A stretch of 64,000 bases of DNA from Nocardia brasiliensis NBRC 14402 (GCF_000308475.2 NZ_BAFT02000034.1:61770-125769), one strand, 5' to 3'. Shown: positions 1 to 7,905, counted from the stretch's first letter. Notes: generated by a model not told the origin, from the letters alone. A program made the numbers and translations.

Positions 1-781
1 CCTCGGGAATGGACAGGCCCTCGACGTGGGTCGCGCGCCGCATCACCGTGTGCGCGTCGGAGATGGTGGCGTCCTTCATCGCCCGCAGTGTCGCCACGGT
101 CTCCGCGGAGTACCGGACGGTGCCGTCGGGCTGGGTGATCAGTGTCACCGGGATCATGCCGCGCCGGTACGTGGAAGCCTGCAGTTCCCAATACCATCGG
201 GTCGCGACGGCGGCGAACAGGCCGGATTCGTGGAGGCCCCGGGCGAATTCGGCGGCACTGCGATACGGGGTCTGCCTGGCCAGCAGCGCATGCTGGGCGA
301 GCGCGCGACCCGCCGCCTCGATACCGACCCGGAAGATATCGGTCGGTTCGTGATCGGTGGTGGTCGCGTCGAGCACCGCGTGCTCGCGCGGGCCCAGCGC
401 CGAGACGCGTTCGGCGAAAGCGGTATTCGCCTCGAACGCGTGCCACAGCGCGAGCACGGTCTCGCGCATGGCGATCGGCACCAGCGGGCCGAGGCCGTCC
501 GCGCGGAAGTGGCCGGTGTTGGGGATGCCGTCGCTGTCGGTCCAGGTGATCCGGTGCGTCGCACTGGTCACCTGGTAGGGACGGCACGGGCGCATGAACC
601 GCTCGAGGTACAGCCGCTGGGAGTAGGTGAGGTGACTGTTCGGCTCGGTATGCAGTGCGGTGCAGGTGTATTCGAAGCGGCGGGGGTCGGGCAGCGGTAC
701 CGGCGTGCTGAACAGCCCGGGCTGGGCCAGACCCGCCAGCACCCGGGACGCGGCCCTGCGGTCGTAGCGCGGGGTGTCCAT
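1..781 (-). CDS. hypothetical protein, 3' part outside window
   Basis: An open frame starts with ATG at 781 and runs to the window edge without a stop, giving about 260 codons of a longer protein. The N-terminus reads MDTPRYDRRAASRVLAGL. The frame has strong third-position GC bias and no signal peptide or membrane segment. I do not recognise the family. The start lies two bases after the stop of the class V aminotransferase-like gene, so the two are almost certainly cotranscribed and translationally linked. The sequence is globular, with several Trp/Tyr-rich stretches such as ATRWYWELQAS. It may act on, or accept something from, the cysteine-desulfurase-like enzyme, but that is inference from position only. 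Confidence 0.75.
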   Translation of the reverse strand, partial: MDTPRYDRRAASRVLAGLAQPGLFSTPVPLPDPRRFEYTCTALHTEPNSHLTYSQRLYLERFMRPCRPYQVTSATHRITWTDSDGIPNTGHFRADGLGPLVPIAMRETVLALWHAFEANTAFAERVSALGPREHAVLDATTTDHEPTDIFRVGIEAAGRALAQHALLARQTPYRSAAEFARGLHESGLFAAVATRWYWELQASTYRRGMIPVTLITQPDGTVRYSAETVATLRAMKDATISDAHTVMRRATHVEGLSIPE

Positions 782-783
782 GG

Positions 784-2079
784 TCACGTGACCTCCTCGG
801 CAATCGTCATGACGCACTTGGTGAACCGGTCGATCTCGTCGGCGGTGTTGTAGATGTGCGTGCTGACCCGGACCGAGTCGTCGTGGCCCGCGGGGTTCTC
901 CTCGGGCGCGACGGTGCAGTGCAGACCGGTCCGGACCAGGAAACCCAATTCACTCAGCACGAACCCGAGGTCCGCCGCCGAGATCCCGTCCAGCGTGAAC
1001 GAGACGATGCCGTAACCGACCGGGTCAGGCGCGTAGGCCGGTCCGGGCCGGAACTCGAGCCCGCGGATCGGCCGCAGCCCCTCGATGAGGCGCAGCGTCA
1101 ACATGCGGTTGTGCGCGGCGATGGCGGCGACGTCTAACGATTCGAGCACCTCGAGCGCGCTGCCGAGCGCGAGGATGCCGGGAATGTTCTGCGTGCCGCC
1201 CTCCAGCAGCGCCGGCATCGCCGCGGGCACCAGGCCTGCCGCGCTCACCCGCACCCCGGAATTTCCGCCGGGCAGGAACGGCACGAGCCGATCATGAACT
1301 CGCCTGCGGCAGTACAGGATTCCGGTGCCCGGCGTGCCGAACATCTTGTGCGCGGCGAAGATCGCGAAATCCGCGCCGAGCTCGGTCACGTCCACCGGCA
1401 GATGCCCGCCGCTCTGGCTGCAGTCGAAGCACAGCAGGATCTCGGGGTCGAGCCGGCCGCGCAGTTCTTCCAAAGTGGTCAGCCCGCCGTACACGTGATG
1501 CAGATGGCTGGTGGTGATCAGCCGGGTGCGCGGGCCGACCTTGGCCAGGATATCGGTGGTGTCGGCCGCGCCCGCCGCGGTCACCCGGTACGGCACCAGC
1601 TCCAGCCGGCGCCCGAACCGCGCGAGCAGGCCGCGCAGGTGATGCCACGGATGCACATTGGACGCGTGATCATTTGGGCTGTAGAGGATTTCGTCGCCGT
1701 CCTCGAGCACCGCCAGGCCCCAGGAGAGCGCGACGGCGTTCAGTGCGGCCGTCGCCCCGCCGGTGAAGACCACCTCGTCTGCGTGCTCCGCGCCGATGAA
1801 CGCGGCCGCGCGCTGCCGGATGCGGGTGATCCGCCCGCTCAGGCTGGTGGCCCACGGGTAGGTGCCGCGACCGGCGTTGGCGGTGCGTGAGCTGTGATAA
1901 TGGTTGATCACGTCGATGACCGGCCGCGGCTTCTGCGTGGTGGCCGCGCTGTCCAGGTACACCTCGGTGGATTCGGCCAGCGCCGGAAAGAGCTTGCGGA
2001 CCGCGGCCTGCGCGGGCGCAGCGGAGGACCGCTCAGCCGGTGGTCGCACGATATGCGACCGCGAGGCGTGGGATCGCAA
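784..2079 (-). CDS. class V aminotransferase / cysteine desulfurase-like (SufS-like) enzyme
   Basis: PLP-dependent fold-type I enzyme of the class V aminotransferase/cysteine desulfurase superfamily, cytosolic. The N-terminal YLDSAATTQKP signature, the TSHLHHVYG histidine segment, CFDCSQSGGH and the PLP-lysine motif AAHKMFGTPGTGILY are all visible. Near the C-terminus RTGLHCTVAP matches the loop that carries the catalytic cysteine in SufS-type desulfurases. An upstream in-frame ATG at 2217 would overlap the divergent gene. I prefer TTG at 2079, which sits nine bases after a GGAGGG ribosome site and leaves room for promoters. That gives about 431 residues, close to the family norm of 400-430. 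No suf/isc genes are adjacent, so it probably serves a dedicated sulfur or amine transfer with its unknown downstream partner. Confidence 0.85.
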   Translation of the reverse strand: MRSHASRSHIVRPPAERSSAAPAQAAVRKLFPALAESTEVYLDSAATTQKPRPVIDVINHYHSSRTANAGRGTYPWATSLSGRITRIRQRAAAFIGAEHADEVVFTGGATAALNAVALSWGLAVLEDGDEILYSPNDHASNVHPWHHLRGLLARFGRRLELVPYRVTAAGAADTTDILAKVGPRTRLITTSHLHHVYGGLTTLEELRGRLDPEILLCFDCSQSGGHLPVDVTELGADFAIFAAHKMFGTPGTGILYCRRRVHDRLVPFLPGGNSGVRVSAAGLVPAAMPALLEGGTQNIPGILALGSALEVLESLDVAAIAAHNRMLTLRLIEGLRPIRGLEFRPGPAYAPDPVGYGIVSFTLDGISAADLGFVLSELGFLVRTGLHCTVAPEENPAGHDDSVRVSTHIYNTADEIDRFTKCVMTIAEEVT

Positions 2080-2215
2080 CGTGACGCTCCCTCCGAAAAA
2101 GCGCTGAGCCGGATGCGCTGGGACGCCCCCAACGATACGCACTTTTCCTGAGGTCTCGAAGGTTTCTCGTGGGCAATGCCTTTCACGCCACCGGTTTCCG
2201 GCTAGTCTGGGGGTC

Positions 2216-2638
2216 ATGGCTTTGACCTTGAAAGAGCGTCAAGAGTTCCTCGCCCAGCCGCATATCGCGGCGTTGTCGGTGGCCGCGGGCCCCGATCGCG
2301 GCCCGTTGACCGTACCCGTCTGGTATCAGTACACACCCGGTGGTGAGCCGTGGCTGCTCACCGCGGCGGATTCGCAGAAGTTGCGCGCCATCAACGCGGC
2401 CGGGCGGTTCACCCTGATGGTGCAGCGCACCGAGCCCAGCGTGCGCTACGTGACGGTGGAGGGGCCGGTCGCCAAGATCACCCCGATCACCGACGCGCTG
2501 CATCACGAGATGGTCGAGCGCTACCTGAGCGGCGACGCGGTCGACGCGTACCTGAAACAGGCCGCGGACTTCGGCGAACAGGTCGTGGTCTACCTGCGAC
2601 CCGAGCACTGGCTGTCGAAGGACCTCGGCAGCATCTAG
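2216..2638 (+). CDS. pyridoxamine 5'-phosphate oxidase-like (PPOX) split-barrel protein
   Basis: Protein of 140 residues with the split beta-barrel flavin-binding fold of PPOX-class proteins, many of which in actinomycetes bind F420 or FMN. Typical features are the N-terminal LTLKERQEFLAQPHIAALS helix, the strand VPVWYQYTPGGEPWLLT, and VRYVTVEGPVAKI, which matches the G-x-V/A segment of F420-dependent reductases. The start is ATG at 2216, divergent from the desulfurase-like gene. It lacks the substrate residues of true PdxH, so it more likely reduces or binds a deazaflavin or flavin cofactor. The physiological substrate is unknown. Confidence 0.85.
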   Translation: MALTLKERQEFLAQPHIAALSVAAGPDRGPLTVPVWYQYTPGGEPWLLTAADSQKLRAINAAGRFTLMVQRTEPSVRYVTVEGPVAKITPITDALHHEMVERYLSGDAVDAYLKQAADFGEQVVVYLRPEHWLSKDLGSI

Positions 2639-2648
2639 CGCACTCGGG

Positions 2649-3083
2649 TCAGTACTTGCCCTGCAGGTACTCGACGAGGTGCTGGCGCTCGGTGGCCAGC
2701 TCCGAAATCGCGCTCTTCACCACGTCGCCGATGCTGACGATGCCGACCAGCCTGCCCTCGCCGACCACCGGGAGATGCCGAATCCGGTGCTCGGTCATGG
2801 TGTTTCGCAGGCTGTCCACCTCGTCGTCGGGACCGCAGGTGCGCACGTCGGTGGTCATGATGTCGGCGACCGAGGTGTCCAGCAGCTCGGCGCCGCGCGC
2901 GTGCAGGGTGCGCACCACGTCGCGTTCGGAGACGATGCCGACGATCCCGTCACCGTCGGGCGTCACCACCACCGCGCCGATATTGTGCTCGGCCAGCGTG
3001 GCCAGCAGGCTCCGTACCGTCGTGTCGGGCGCGACCGTGGCCACGTCGCATCCTTTTCTACGCAAGATCTCGGCTATTCGCAT
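2649..3083 (-). CDS. CBS-pair domain protein
   Basis: Protein of 144 residues made almost entirely of two CBS motifs forming one Bateman module. The first covers roughly residues 8-60 (AEHNIGAVVVTPDGDGIVGIVSERDVV) and the second about 72-128 (MTEHRIRHLPVVGEGRLVGIVSIGDVV). CBS pairs bind adenosyl ligands such as AMP, ATP, NADH or SAM and usually sense energy state. It resembles stand-alone actinobacterial CBS proteins of 140-145 residues, including the hypoxia-induced ones, and has no enzymatic domain. Its 3' end faces the PPOX gene with a ten-base gap. The PucR regulator gene lies upstream on the same strand. Confidence 0.9.
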   Translation of the reverse strand: MRIAEILRRKGCDVATVAPDTTVRSLLATLAEHNIGAVVVTPDGDGIVGIVSERDVVRTLHARGAELLDTSVADIMTTDVRTCGPDDEVDSLRNTMTEHRIRHLPVVGEGRLVGIVSIGDVVKSAISELATERQHLVEYLQGKY

Positions 3084-3174
3084 GCTTCACCATCCAGACG
3101 TCCGCGCGGCAGTTTCAGGATCCCAAGTCGAGGTCCCGGTGGCCAGCACGAATCCGTTACGGGGCACGCCGGGG

Positions 3175-4437
3175 TCACAGGCGACGGGTGACGCTGCGGT
3201 CCAGATCGCGGGCGAGCAGGGCGATCGCGGCCTGCGAAATCCCCGCGGAGGTGGCCAGATCGATCGAGGTGAGCTGGGCGATCCGGCGCAGCCGGTAGTC
3301 GACGGTGTTCGGGTGCACGTACAGCTGACGTGCGGTGAGCTGCCGGTTCATGTCGTTGCCGAGGTAGGCGCGCATGGTCTCGAACAGCTCGGGGTGGGCG
3401 TCGAGCGGGGCGAGCACGGTGGCGATGCGCCGGGTGGCCGGACCGCCGCGGGTGAGCTGATACTCCACCGCGAGGTCGGCCATCTGATAAAGGCCAGGGG
3501 GCTTGCCACCGACCCGCACCAGATTGAGCAATTCGTGGGCCTGGTCGGCGGATTCGGGCACCTCGTCGGTGTCGCTGGCGACGACGGTCGCGGTGAGCGG
3601 CACCTCGGCCGCCTCGGCCAGCCGCGCCAATGTCTCTGCGGTCATGGTGGTTTCGCCGTCCTCGCCGATCGGGACCAGCATGGTGCCGCCCTTGGTGCTG
3701 AGCAGCGCCAGTGCGCGCGAAGCGAACACGGTTGCGAGCGCGGATTGCAGCCTGCGGAGCTTGCGTCGGGCCGCGACATGCGCGTCGACCCGCGGGTCGC
3801 GCTCGTCGGCGTGTTCCGAAAGCGACAGCGCGACAACCTGATACGCGTCGGCGATCGGGATGCCGGCCTGCCGGGCCAGGGCGGAGCTGCCGCGCCCGCT
3901 GAGCAGCGCGGAGGCCAGCGTCTGCGTGGCGGTCTGGTGCTCCTTGGCGACGAGATGCTGCTCCTCGACGTAGGCGTCGGCCACCGCGGCGGTAACGGCC
4001 TCGAGCAGTTCCAGCATGAGATCGCTGGCGACGAGCAGTTCGCGCACGTCGTCGGCCTTCGCGGGCGCGGTGACCAGACCGAACGCGATGCGCACGCCCT
4101 CGTGATAGCCGCGCAGAATGGTGCTGAGCGGCACGCCTTCCCGGGCCCACTGGGTGGCCGCTTCGCGGACCTCGCCGAGTCGTTCGTCGCCGGGTACGGC
4201 CCGGCGATCGAACATTTCCGCGACCAGACCCAGGCAGCTGCGGGTGAGTTTCGTGACGTCCCCGCGTAATTGCTCGCCGGGCAGGGTGCGACAGGGGGCC
4301 ATGCAGGTGGCGAAATATCCCACCATTCGCGAAGCAACCCGGTCGGTATTTTGTAGCGGCATCGAGGCCGGCCGGCCGCCGATTTCGAGCGCTGTGTCGG
4401 ACGAATCAGCGGAAAGATCCAGCGCGGAGAAGGTCAT
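3175..4437 (-). CDS. PucR-family transcriptional regulator
   Basis: Regulator of 420 residues. The N-terminal half resembles the RsbRD-type helical domain (TRSCLGLVAEMFDRR to YVEEQHLVAKEHQ). A middle GGDEF-like CdaR region contains ARRKLRRLQSALA. The C-terminus is the PucR helix-turn-helix (LTARQLYVHPNTVDYRLRRIAQLT). Members of this class respond to small metabolites and often control nitrogen or lipid catabolism; the ligand here is unknown. ATG 4437 was chosen over a 5' in-frame start at 4497 because GGAG lies eight bases upstream. Two paralogs occur in this window, at 42111-43331 and, without the HTH, at 20089-21060. Confidence 0.9.
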   Translation of the reverse strand: MTFSALDLSADSSDTALEIGGRPASMPLQNTDRVASRMVGYFATCMAPCRTLPGEQLRGDVTKLTRSCLGLVAEMFDRRAVPGDERLGEVREAATQWAREGVPLSTILRGYHEGVRIAFGLVTAPAKADDVRELLVASDLMLELLEAVTAAVADAYVEEQHLVAKEHQTATQTLASALLSGRGSSALARQAGIPIADAYQVVALSLSEHADERDPRVDAHVAARRKLRRLQSALATVFASRALALLSTKGGTMLVPIGEDGETTMTAETLARLAEAAEVPLTATVVASDTDEVPESADQAHELLNLVRVGGKPPGLYQMADLAVEYQLTRGGPATRRIATVLAPLDAHPELFETMRAYLGNDMNRQLTARQLYVHPNTVDYRLRRIAQLTSIDLATSAGISQAAIALLARDLDRSVTRRL

Positions 4438-4642
4438 TCGGGTCGCTCCATTGCCACGTCGGGCGGAAAAGAACGGTGCCCGAATCGTTCGGCTCACTAT
4501 ACGAAAGGGTGCTGCGCGTGGTGGCTTATCGATGAGATCTATTGGGAGCCTACGACATTATCGAGTCGTCTGGTCATGACCTGGCACAGTGCACAAGACA
4601 TTTGGCAGTCACGACGCTACTCTGGCGGAAATTGAACGGCTG

Positions 4643-4879
4643 CTACTCGTCGTCCAGGCCGGCGGAAAGGTACGCGGCGGCAGCGAGCCACTGCCGGCAT
4701 TGCGGGCCGTGGACTTCGTGGGCCGACAATATGTCACGCGCCAGTCGATAGGTGAGGCCCGGCGGTTCGACACCGCAGTCGGACACCGGGAACTCCGGTG
4801 CAGGACATTGCCGCGGCAGCTCGACGCCGGTGCCGCCGATGACGGCGACCCGGCGGGGAGTCCGGAATGGCTGGCTCAT
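4643..4879 (-). CDS. small conserved-looking hypothetical protein
   Basis: Protein of 78 residues starting at ATG 4879 behind GAGGGGCGG. No family is recognised. The C-terminal half (LTYRLARDILSAHEVH, CRQWLAAAAYL) is helical with three cysteines in the mature sequence. The start context, AGGGGCG followed by TCGAATGA and a codon pair for Ser/Asn-Gln-Pro, is nearly the same as around an internal ATG (7687) of the hypothetical gene at 7379-7750. Both genes also have near-identical upstream promoter/operator sequences. Divergent position relative to the DUF397/Scr1 pair and the shared TGCA operator suggest control by the Scr1-type regulator. That link is inference. Confidence 0.6.
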   Translation of the reverse strand: MSQPFRTPRRVAVIGGTGVELPRQCPAPEFPVSDCGVEPPGLTYRLARDILSAHEVHGPQCRQWLAAAAYLSAGLDDE

Positions 4880-4969
4880 TCGACCGCCCCTCGCGTGTGG
4901 CGTGTGGGGAGGTTGCTGTGTAGGCGCCGCCGGCTCGAACTCCCTGCGTACCTCCCCGATATGGCACCG

Positions 4970-5012
4970 AGTCTAGGCCGCTGTCGCTTACAGATGCAAG
5001 TACATCTGCACG
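4970..5012 (-). promoter_or_regulatory. predicted promoter with TGCA-type operator
   Basis: Read on the minus strand, TTGCAT (complement of 4994-4999) and TAGACT (4970-4975) are separated by 18 bases and fit -35/-10 elements. Overlapping the -35 is TGCAAGTACATCTGCA (plus strand 4995-5010), an imperfect dyad with TGCA ends. The same 16 bases recur exactly at 7818-7833 in front of another small gene. Similar TGCA dyads precede the DUF397 gene. The position over the -35 element suggests repression. Confidence 0.6.
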
Positions 5013-5661
5013 GACGCCGCCGATGAACATGGGGGAACGGGACGGAAAACGCCTTCGCGACGAGCTGTCGCGAACCTCGGGGGCATATCGGGCGAATTGG
5101 CCGTGGCGGTAGCTGCTCGATGGCACCGGCGCGCGGACGCGCGGGGAACCGAGTTGTCGTCGGCTGTTCCGGACGGCTGGGTGCCGCCGACCCGGCGCGG
5201 CGGGTCGATGGTGGACTTGACGCGGGGCTTTGCGGAGACGGGATCGCTCGATCGGGTCGTCCTCTATATAGGGCAGCGCCTCGAACCGGTCCTCGCCGCA
5301 CCGTGACTCGGTTGATCACGGAACGGTCTTCGCCGCGCGTTCGGTAGCTCCGGATGTGCCTCGGACCGGAGGTGGCCGAAGTGCGGGTGGTGGGCCGATG
5401 ACGGCTCTCCCGGGCGGGGGCGGTGCCCTGGCACGCGCCTGGCGGCACCCCGGAATGGTCCATTCGCGCCCCTGGCGTGCATGTCCCACCGGACCCATCC
5501 GCGTTGCAACTGTAAGGGATTCGTGCAGGTCAAACGGGTGTGCGCCGGGCCGCGCGGTCCGTACCACCGGGTCGAAACAGGCTTGCCTCAGATCTCGGAC
5601 CGAGTGGTCCGAATTAGTAGAGGCGCGGCGGCGAACATCGTGCTATCGTCCAAACTGTTGG
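5013..5661. other. intergenic region without a convincing gene
   Basis: About 650 bases between the divergent small gene and the DUF397 gene. Open frames here are arginine-rich or proline-rich shadows without ribosome sites. A TATATA stretch near 5265-5270 may be part of a promoter, but no matching -35 or gene could be assigned. No repeat or RNA gene was recognised. Confidence 0.4.
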
Positions 5662-5710
5662 TGCAAATGCAAGAACGTTTGAGAGTGCAGATGCACGAAC
5701 CGATTTGCAA
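5662..5710 (+). promoter_or_regulatory. TGCA-dyad operator region upstream of the DUF397 gene
   Basis: Two short dyads, TGCAAATGCA at 5662-5671 and TGCAGATGCA at 5686-5695, are followed by CGATTTGCAA at 5701-5710. The element GCACGA followed by CGATTTGCAA also occurs at 7831-7846, next to the operator of another gene in this island. The cluster lies 29-77 bases before the DUF397 start. It is a plausible binding region for the XRE-DUF5753 regulator encoded just downstream. Confidence 0.55.
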
Positions 5711-5738
5711 CAACTGGCGATACTGAGGAGTGGGGAAC

Positions 5739-5960
5739 ATGTCGGATACAGCCATGAACAAGGTCATCGGAACCTGGCGTAAGAGCTCGTTCAGCAACCC
5801 CAGCGGTAACTGCGTCGAGGTCGCCGAGGCGACCAACGGCCAGGTCGCAGTGCGTAACTCGCGTGATCCGGAGAGCGGTACGCTCTTCTACACCCGTCCG
5901 GAGATCGACGCGTTCGTACGCGGCGCGAAGGCGGGGGAGTTCGACTATTTGACGAGCTGA
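5739..5960 (+). CDS. DUF397 domain protein (Scr2-type partner of an XRE regulator)
   Basis: Small protein of 73 residues with the hallmark DUF397 sequence: WRKSSFSNPSGNCVEVAE at the start, VAVRNSRDPESGTLFYTRPEIDAFVRGAK in the middle. ATG 5739 is preceded by GAGGAG at the right distance; a GTG at 5730 lies inside that site. In streptomycetes DUF397 proteins are encoded beside XRE-DUF5753 regulators, and the Scr1/Scr2 pair has been described as a toxin-antitoxin-like module. The next gene here is such a regulator, 88 bases downstream. Whether this copy is toxic, or an accessory modulator as in sporulation-linked clusters, cannot be told from sequence. Confidence 0.92.
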   Translation: MSDTAMNKVIGTWRKSSFSNPSGNCVEVAEATNGQVAVRNSRDPESGTLFYTRPEIDAFVRGAKAGEFDYLTS

Positions 5961-6048
5961 GCGGTAGCATTAGCGATCGGTGCGGTGTGTTTCGCGACAG
6001 GTGGTTGTGACACACTGTGGGCAACCTCGAGTATCGGAGACGAACTCA

Positions 6049-6936
6049 ATGATCGCTGAACCCAATGACGATGGTCAGGTCGATGCCGTTGTCGCAGAAC
6101 GAGGCCCGACGGTGCTACGCATCGCGTTGGGTGGCCAGCTGCGCAAGCTCCGGGAGAGCAAGAACATCACCCGCGAGGCCGCCGGCGATGCGATCCGTGG
6201 CTCGCACGCGAAGATCAGCCGTCTCGAGTTGGGCCGCACCGGTTTCAAGGAACGCGATATCCGGGATCTGCTGACCCTCTACGGCGTCACCGACGCCGAG
6301 GAGCGCCAGCGGTTCCTCGAGTTGGCCAGGCAGGCGAACGAGCCCGGTTGGTGGCATCGCTACAGCGACCTGCTGCCCCAGTGGTTCGGCACTTACCTGG
6401 GCCTCGAACAAGCCGCGAGCAAGATCCGCACGTACGAAGCGCATCTTGTTCCGGGACTCCTGCAAACACCCGAATACGCCAGGGCAGTGGTGGCGCTCGG
6501 GTATGAGGACGCCGACACCGATCGGCGGGTTCAGGTTCGGCAACGCAGGCAGGAAATCCTGCACCGGACCGATCCGCCGGTCGTGTGGGCGGTGATCGAT
6601 GAGGCGGCGCTGCATCGGCCCGTCGGTGGGCCGCGCGTGCAACGCGAACAGCTCGAGCACTTGATCGAACTGGCCCAGCTGCCCAATGTCACCGTCCAGG
6701 TGCTGCCCTATTCGGCAGGCGAACACGCCGCCGCGGGTAGCTCGTTCAGCATTCTGCGCTTCGCCGAGGCCGAACTGCCGGACATCGTGTACCTGGAGCA
6801 CCTGACCAGCGCGCTGTACCTGGACCGCAGGCAGGATCTGGCGCTGTACCTGTCGGTGATGGACCGGCTGAGCGTGCAGGCCGAGCGGCCGGAGAAGTCG
6901 ATGGAGATCCTCGCCGGTTACGCCGCAGAACTATGA
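6049..6936 (+). CDS. XRE-family regulator with DUF5753 domain (Scr1-type)
   Basis: Regulator of 295 residues. The XRE helix-turn-helix spans about residues 20-75 (LRKLRESKNITREAAGDAIRG, SHAKISRLELGRTGF). It is followed by the DUF5753 sensor/interaction domain with the usual RTYEAHLVPGLLQTPEYARA, VIDEAALHRPVGG and FAEAELPDIVYLEHLTSALYL segments. ATG 6049 has GGAG eight bases upstream; an in-frame ATG at 5980 has no ribosome site. It follows the DUF397 gene in the same direction and probably shares its TGCA-type operator. A close paralog sits at 15779-16717 without a DUF397 neighbour. NCBI-type annotation would be Scr1 family antitoxin-like regulator. Confidence 0.92.
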   Translation: MIAEPNDDGQVDAVVAERGPTVLRIALGGQLRKLRESKNITREAAGDAIRGSHAKISRLELGRTGFKERDIRDLLTLYGVTDAEERQRFLELARQANEPGWWHRYSDLLPQWFGTYLGLEQAASKIRTYEAHLVPGLLQTPEYARAVVALGYEDADTDRRVQVRQRRQEILHRTDPPVVWAVIDEAALHRPVGGPRVQREQLEHLIELAQLPNVTVQVLPYSAGEHAAAGSSFSILRFAEAELPDIVYLEHLTSALYLDRRQDLALYLSVMDRLSVQAERPEKSMEILAGYAAEL

Positions 6937-7252
6937 GCCACCCCGCGACGGGGTTTCCAGAACGCCACGCACCGCCACGAGGACGGGCGTGGTTTTCCGG
7001 TTTTCGGGCCCTTCGTCGCGGTACCGGACGGGTGTCGAGCACGGCGCGAGTGTTGTCACGTGACGATCCATGGCCGACCTCTGCGATCACAGTCGGACCC
7101 GGCTGTTCGGCTCGGGTGCGGCAAGTTTCGGCGCGCGCGCCGAACGACGCAGCGCCCGCACCGAGGGTGTCGGTGCGAGCGCCGGTACGTGGTTCGGCCC
7201 GAGCGAGGGGATACTCGATCCGAACTGAGTCGGTCGGCTCGGCGGAACTATC
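6937..7252. other. intergenic region, short hairpin only
   Basis: After the Scr1-type gene a short stem, ACCCCG-CGA-CGGGGT at 6940-6954, followed by TTT, may be a weak terminator. The rest to 7252 shows open frames of poor composition that overlap each other and the antisense gene downstream. I see no supported gene here. Confidence 0.4.
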
Positions 7253-7349
7253 TGCCGTAAGGCCTTGCGCCGCAAGCCCTGTGCCTGAGGGTGAATCATC
7301 GCCAGTGGAGCAAGATGGCTCAGGGCTTGCGGGACAAGGCATTTCGGCA
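7253..7349. repeat. long imperfect inverted repeat
   Basis: The 29 bases at 7253-7281 and the reverse complement of 7321-7349 agree at about 25 positions, with a 39-base loop between them. The inner 12 pairs are perfect (CCGCAAGCCCTG against CAGGGCTTGCGG). The repeat lies between two converging genes (Scr1-type regulator and the small minus-strand gene), so it may act as a bidirectional terminator. It could also be a trace of a small mobile element, but no transposase or target duplication was found. Confidence 0.65.
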
Positions 7350-7378
7350 TGGGTGGCGCGCCGAGCCGCCCTGTGGAG

Positions 7379-7750
7379 CTACTGCCGGATGAAGCTGGAC
7401 GCGATCCGCCAGAACGTCGCGGGCTGCATGGTGTGGAAATCCCAGTCGTCGACGACATCGTGCGCGGTGGTGACGATCCGGTCGATATCGAAATCGTGCC
7501 GGGTGGCCGCGCCGGTGGACTCGACGGCGTCGATGACGAACGCGACGGCGGTCTCCCGGGAGTATGCGCTGTTCCTGTGGCCGCTCCGGGCCGACGGTGT
7601 GCTCATCATTTCTGTACCGTTCGCTGGCTGGTCGACCAGTGCGACATCGGCTATGCCGAACCGGACGCCGGAAAGTGGTTGGTTCATTCGAACGCCCCTG
7701 ACGTTTGGCGGCAGCGGACCCACGGCGACTTCGGCCTTCGGCTCGCCCAT
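7379..7750 (-). CDS. small hypothetical protein with shared Scr-type promoter
   Basis: Open frame of 123 residues. ATG 7750 has a strong GGGGAGG site five bases upstream. ATG 7687, which starts MNQPLSGVRF, has a context nearly identical to the start of the hypothetical gene at 4879, so the conserved product may be the 102-residue version. The C-terminal part (YSRETAVAFVIDAVESTGAATRHDFDIDRIV, then HDVVDDWDFHTMQ) looks like a genuine folded helical domain, but I do not recognise the family. The upstream promoter/operator is shared with 4643-4879, linking it to the Scr1/DUF397 island. Confidence 0.6.
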   Translation of the reverse strand: MGEPKAEVAVGPLPPNVRGVRMNQPLSGVRFGIADVALVDQPANGTEMMSTPSARSGHRNSAYSRETAVAFVIDAVESTGAATRHDFDIDRIVTTAHDVVDDWDFHTMQPATFWRIASSFIRQ

Positions 7751-7792
7751 GCGGCCTCCCCTGGTTGTCCCCTGTAAAGCGTTGCGGGACTG

Positions 7793-7846
7793 AGTTTAGG
7801 TCGCTGTACCTTTCATATGCAAGTACATCTGCACGATCGATTTGCA
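7793..7846 (-). promoter_or_regulatory. predicted promoter with TGCA-type operator
   Basis: On the minus strand TTGCAT (complement of 7817-7822) and TAAACT (7793-7798) with an 18-base spacer match the layout found at 4970-4999. TGCAAGTACATCTGCA at 7818-7833 is identical to 4995-5010. It is followed by a CGATTTGCAA element (7837-7846) also seen before the DUF397 gene. Conservation of both promoter and dyad suggests one regulator acts on all three sites. Confidence 0.6.
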
Positions 7847-7905
7847 AGCGCACGTGCAGGATTAGCGTCTGAAAGTTTGCTGAAGCGGCGGTTACGCGGA
7901 ATTGA

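Noticed and set aside
2350..4269. Plus-strand open frame of 639 codons
   Set aside because: It runs antisense through the CBS and PucR genes and out of frame through the PPOX gene; composition is Arg/Gly-rich with no family resemblance. Long shadows are common at this GC content.
5097..5682. Short plus-strand frames between the small gene and DUF397
   Set aside because: No ribosome sites, biased composition, no similarity recognised; treated as intergenic.
6933..7793. Plus-strand frame of 286 codons after the Scr1-type gene
   Set aside because: No recognisable domain, Arg/Ser-rich, overlaps the inverted repeat and the antisense small gene. A four-base overlap with the regulator stop is suggestive but not enough.
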